The translations under genes were made by a program, and so were the position numbers. This document shows, piece after piece, positions 15,347-15,497 of a DNA stretch of 15,497 nucleotides; within the stretch, counting starts at the first letter, position 1, and every line of letters begins with the position of its first letter. This DNA is from Paludibacteraceae bacterium (GTDB lineage: Bacteria > Bacteroidota > Bacteroidia > Bacteroidales > Paludibacteraceae), in assembly GCA_947471245.1 (NCBI GenBank), contig CANIXM010000008.1:1-15497 (forward strand), written 5' to 3'. The notes beneath the pieces are model-generated. The model was not told the DNA's origin. It saw only the letters and a program-made list of their open reading frames with translations, and ran no database searches.

Positions 15347-15497
15347 TTACAGGTCATCAAAAGGAATTAATAGACTATTGGCCTGAGGTGTGGAAGTAGG
15401 CTTAGTCAGCTGCTCTATTGTAGCTAACTGCATGTTAAGGTAGTTGATTTTGGTGTTATAATCCAGAAGATAACTTCGTTTCAACGAATTGCTGATA
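15347..15497 (-). CDS. C-terminal end of an unrecognised gene (partial)
   Basis: A minus-strand frame is open from the right edge of the window to a TAA at 15347-15349, giving the last 49 residues of a protein whose beginning lies outside. The visible part has a polar, probably helical stretch with LLDYNTKINYLNMQLATIEQL, then a Pro/Thr/Ser-rich joint and the end LLIPFDDL. I do not recognise a family. The absence of stops and the 8-base spacing to the DUF486 gene support a real coding end and a shared operon. The helical stretch could be a coiled coil. Confidence 0.6.
   Translation of the reverse strand, partial: ISNSLKRSYLLDYNTKINYLNMQLATIEQLTKPTSTPQANSLLIPFDDL

Overview
The window reads as chromosomal DNA of a low-GC member of the Bacteroidota, probably of Bacteroidales type. 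Three things point there. First, there are fused and clustered genes typical of the phylum: a MurF-alanine racemase fusion and a four-gene 2-oxoacid:ferredoxin oxidoreductase operon beginning with a small ferredoxin. Second, there is a secreted FISUMP-domain protein whose signal peptide ends in the common '-AQ' form. Third, two promoters have exact Bacteroidota elements, TTTG and TAnnTTTG separated by 20 bases, with few Shine-Dalgarno sites. I see no mobile element, tRNA, rRNA or CRISPR array.

Layout. Bases 1-2257 (minus strand) hold a kor/vor operon transcribed right to left: ferredoxin subunit, alpha subunit, TPP-binding beta subunit, and the first 15 codons of the gamma subunit, which is cut by the left edge. 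Further right on the same strand are a CYTH triphosphatase-like protein (2440-2907) and a 959-residue AddB-like nuclease with an iron-sulfur staple (3054-5933). A 306-base divergent intergenic region follows, carrying a strong promoter for a plus-strand secreted FISUMP protein (6240-6983) that ends in a clear terminator. Next on the plus strand is the murF-alr fusion (7064-9523), tightly coupled (1-base gap) to a Usp-like protein (9525-10295) and closed by a second terminator. Convergent to this is a 4.4 kb gene (10376-14746, minus) encoding carbamoyl-phosphate synthase with both subunits in one polypeptide. It has its own promoter and a leader of about 115 bases containing a 22-codon open frame and competing hairpins. 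At the right edge, a DUF486/DMT-family membrane protein and the 3' end of an unrecognised gene form another minus-strand operon.

Function. The content is mainly housekeeping: anaerobic 2-oxoacid metabolism with ferredoxin as electron carrier, D-Ala-D-Ala supply for peptidoglycan, carbamoyl phosphate for pyrimidine and arginine synthesis, and DNA repair. The two most notable points are the single-chain carbamoyl-phosphate synthase, whose sequence looks like the eukaryotic CAD/CPS-II type, and its leader, which could be a translated attenuator. No clearly new multi-gene system was found.
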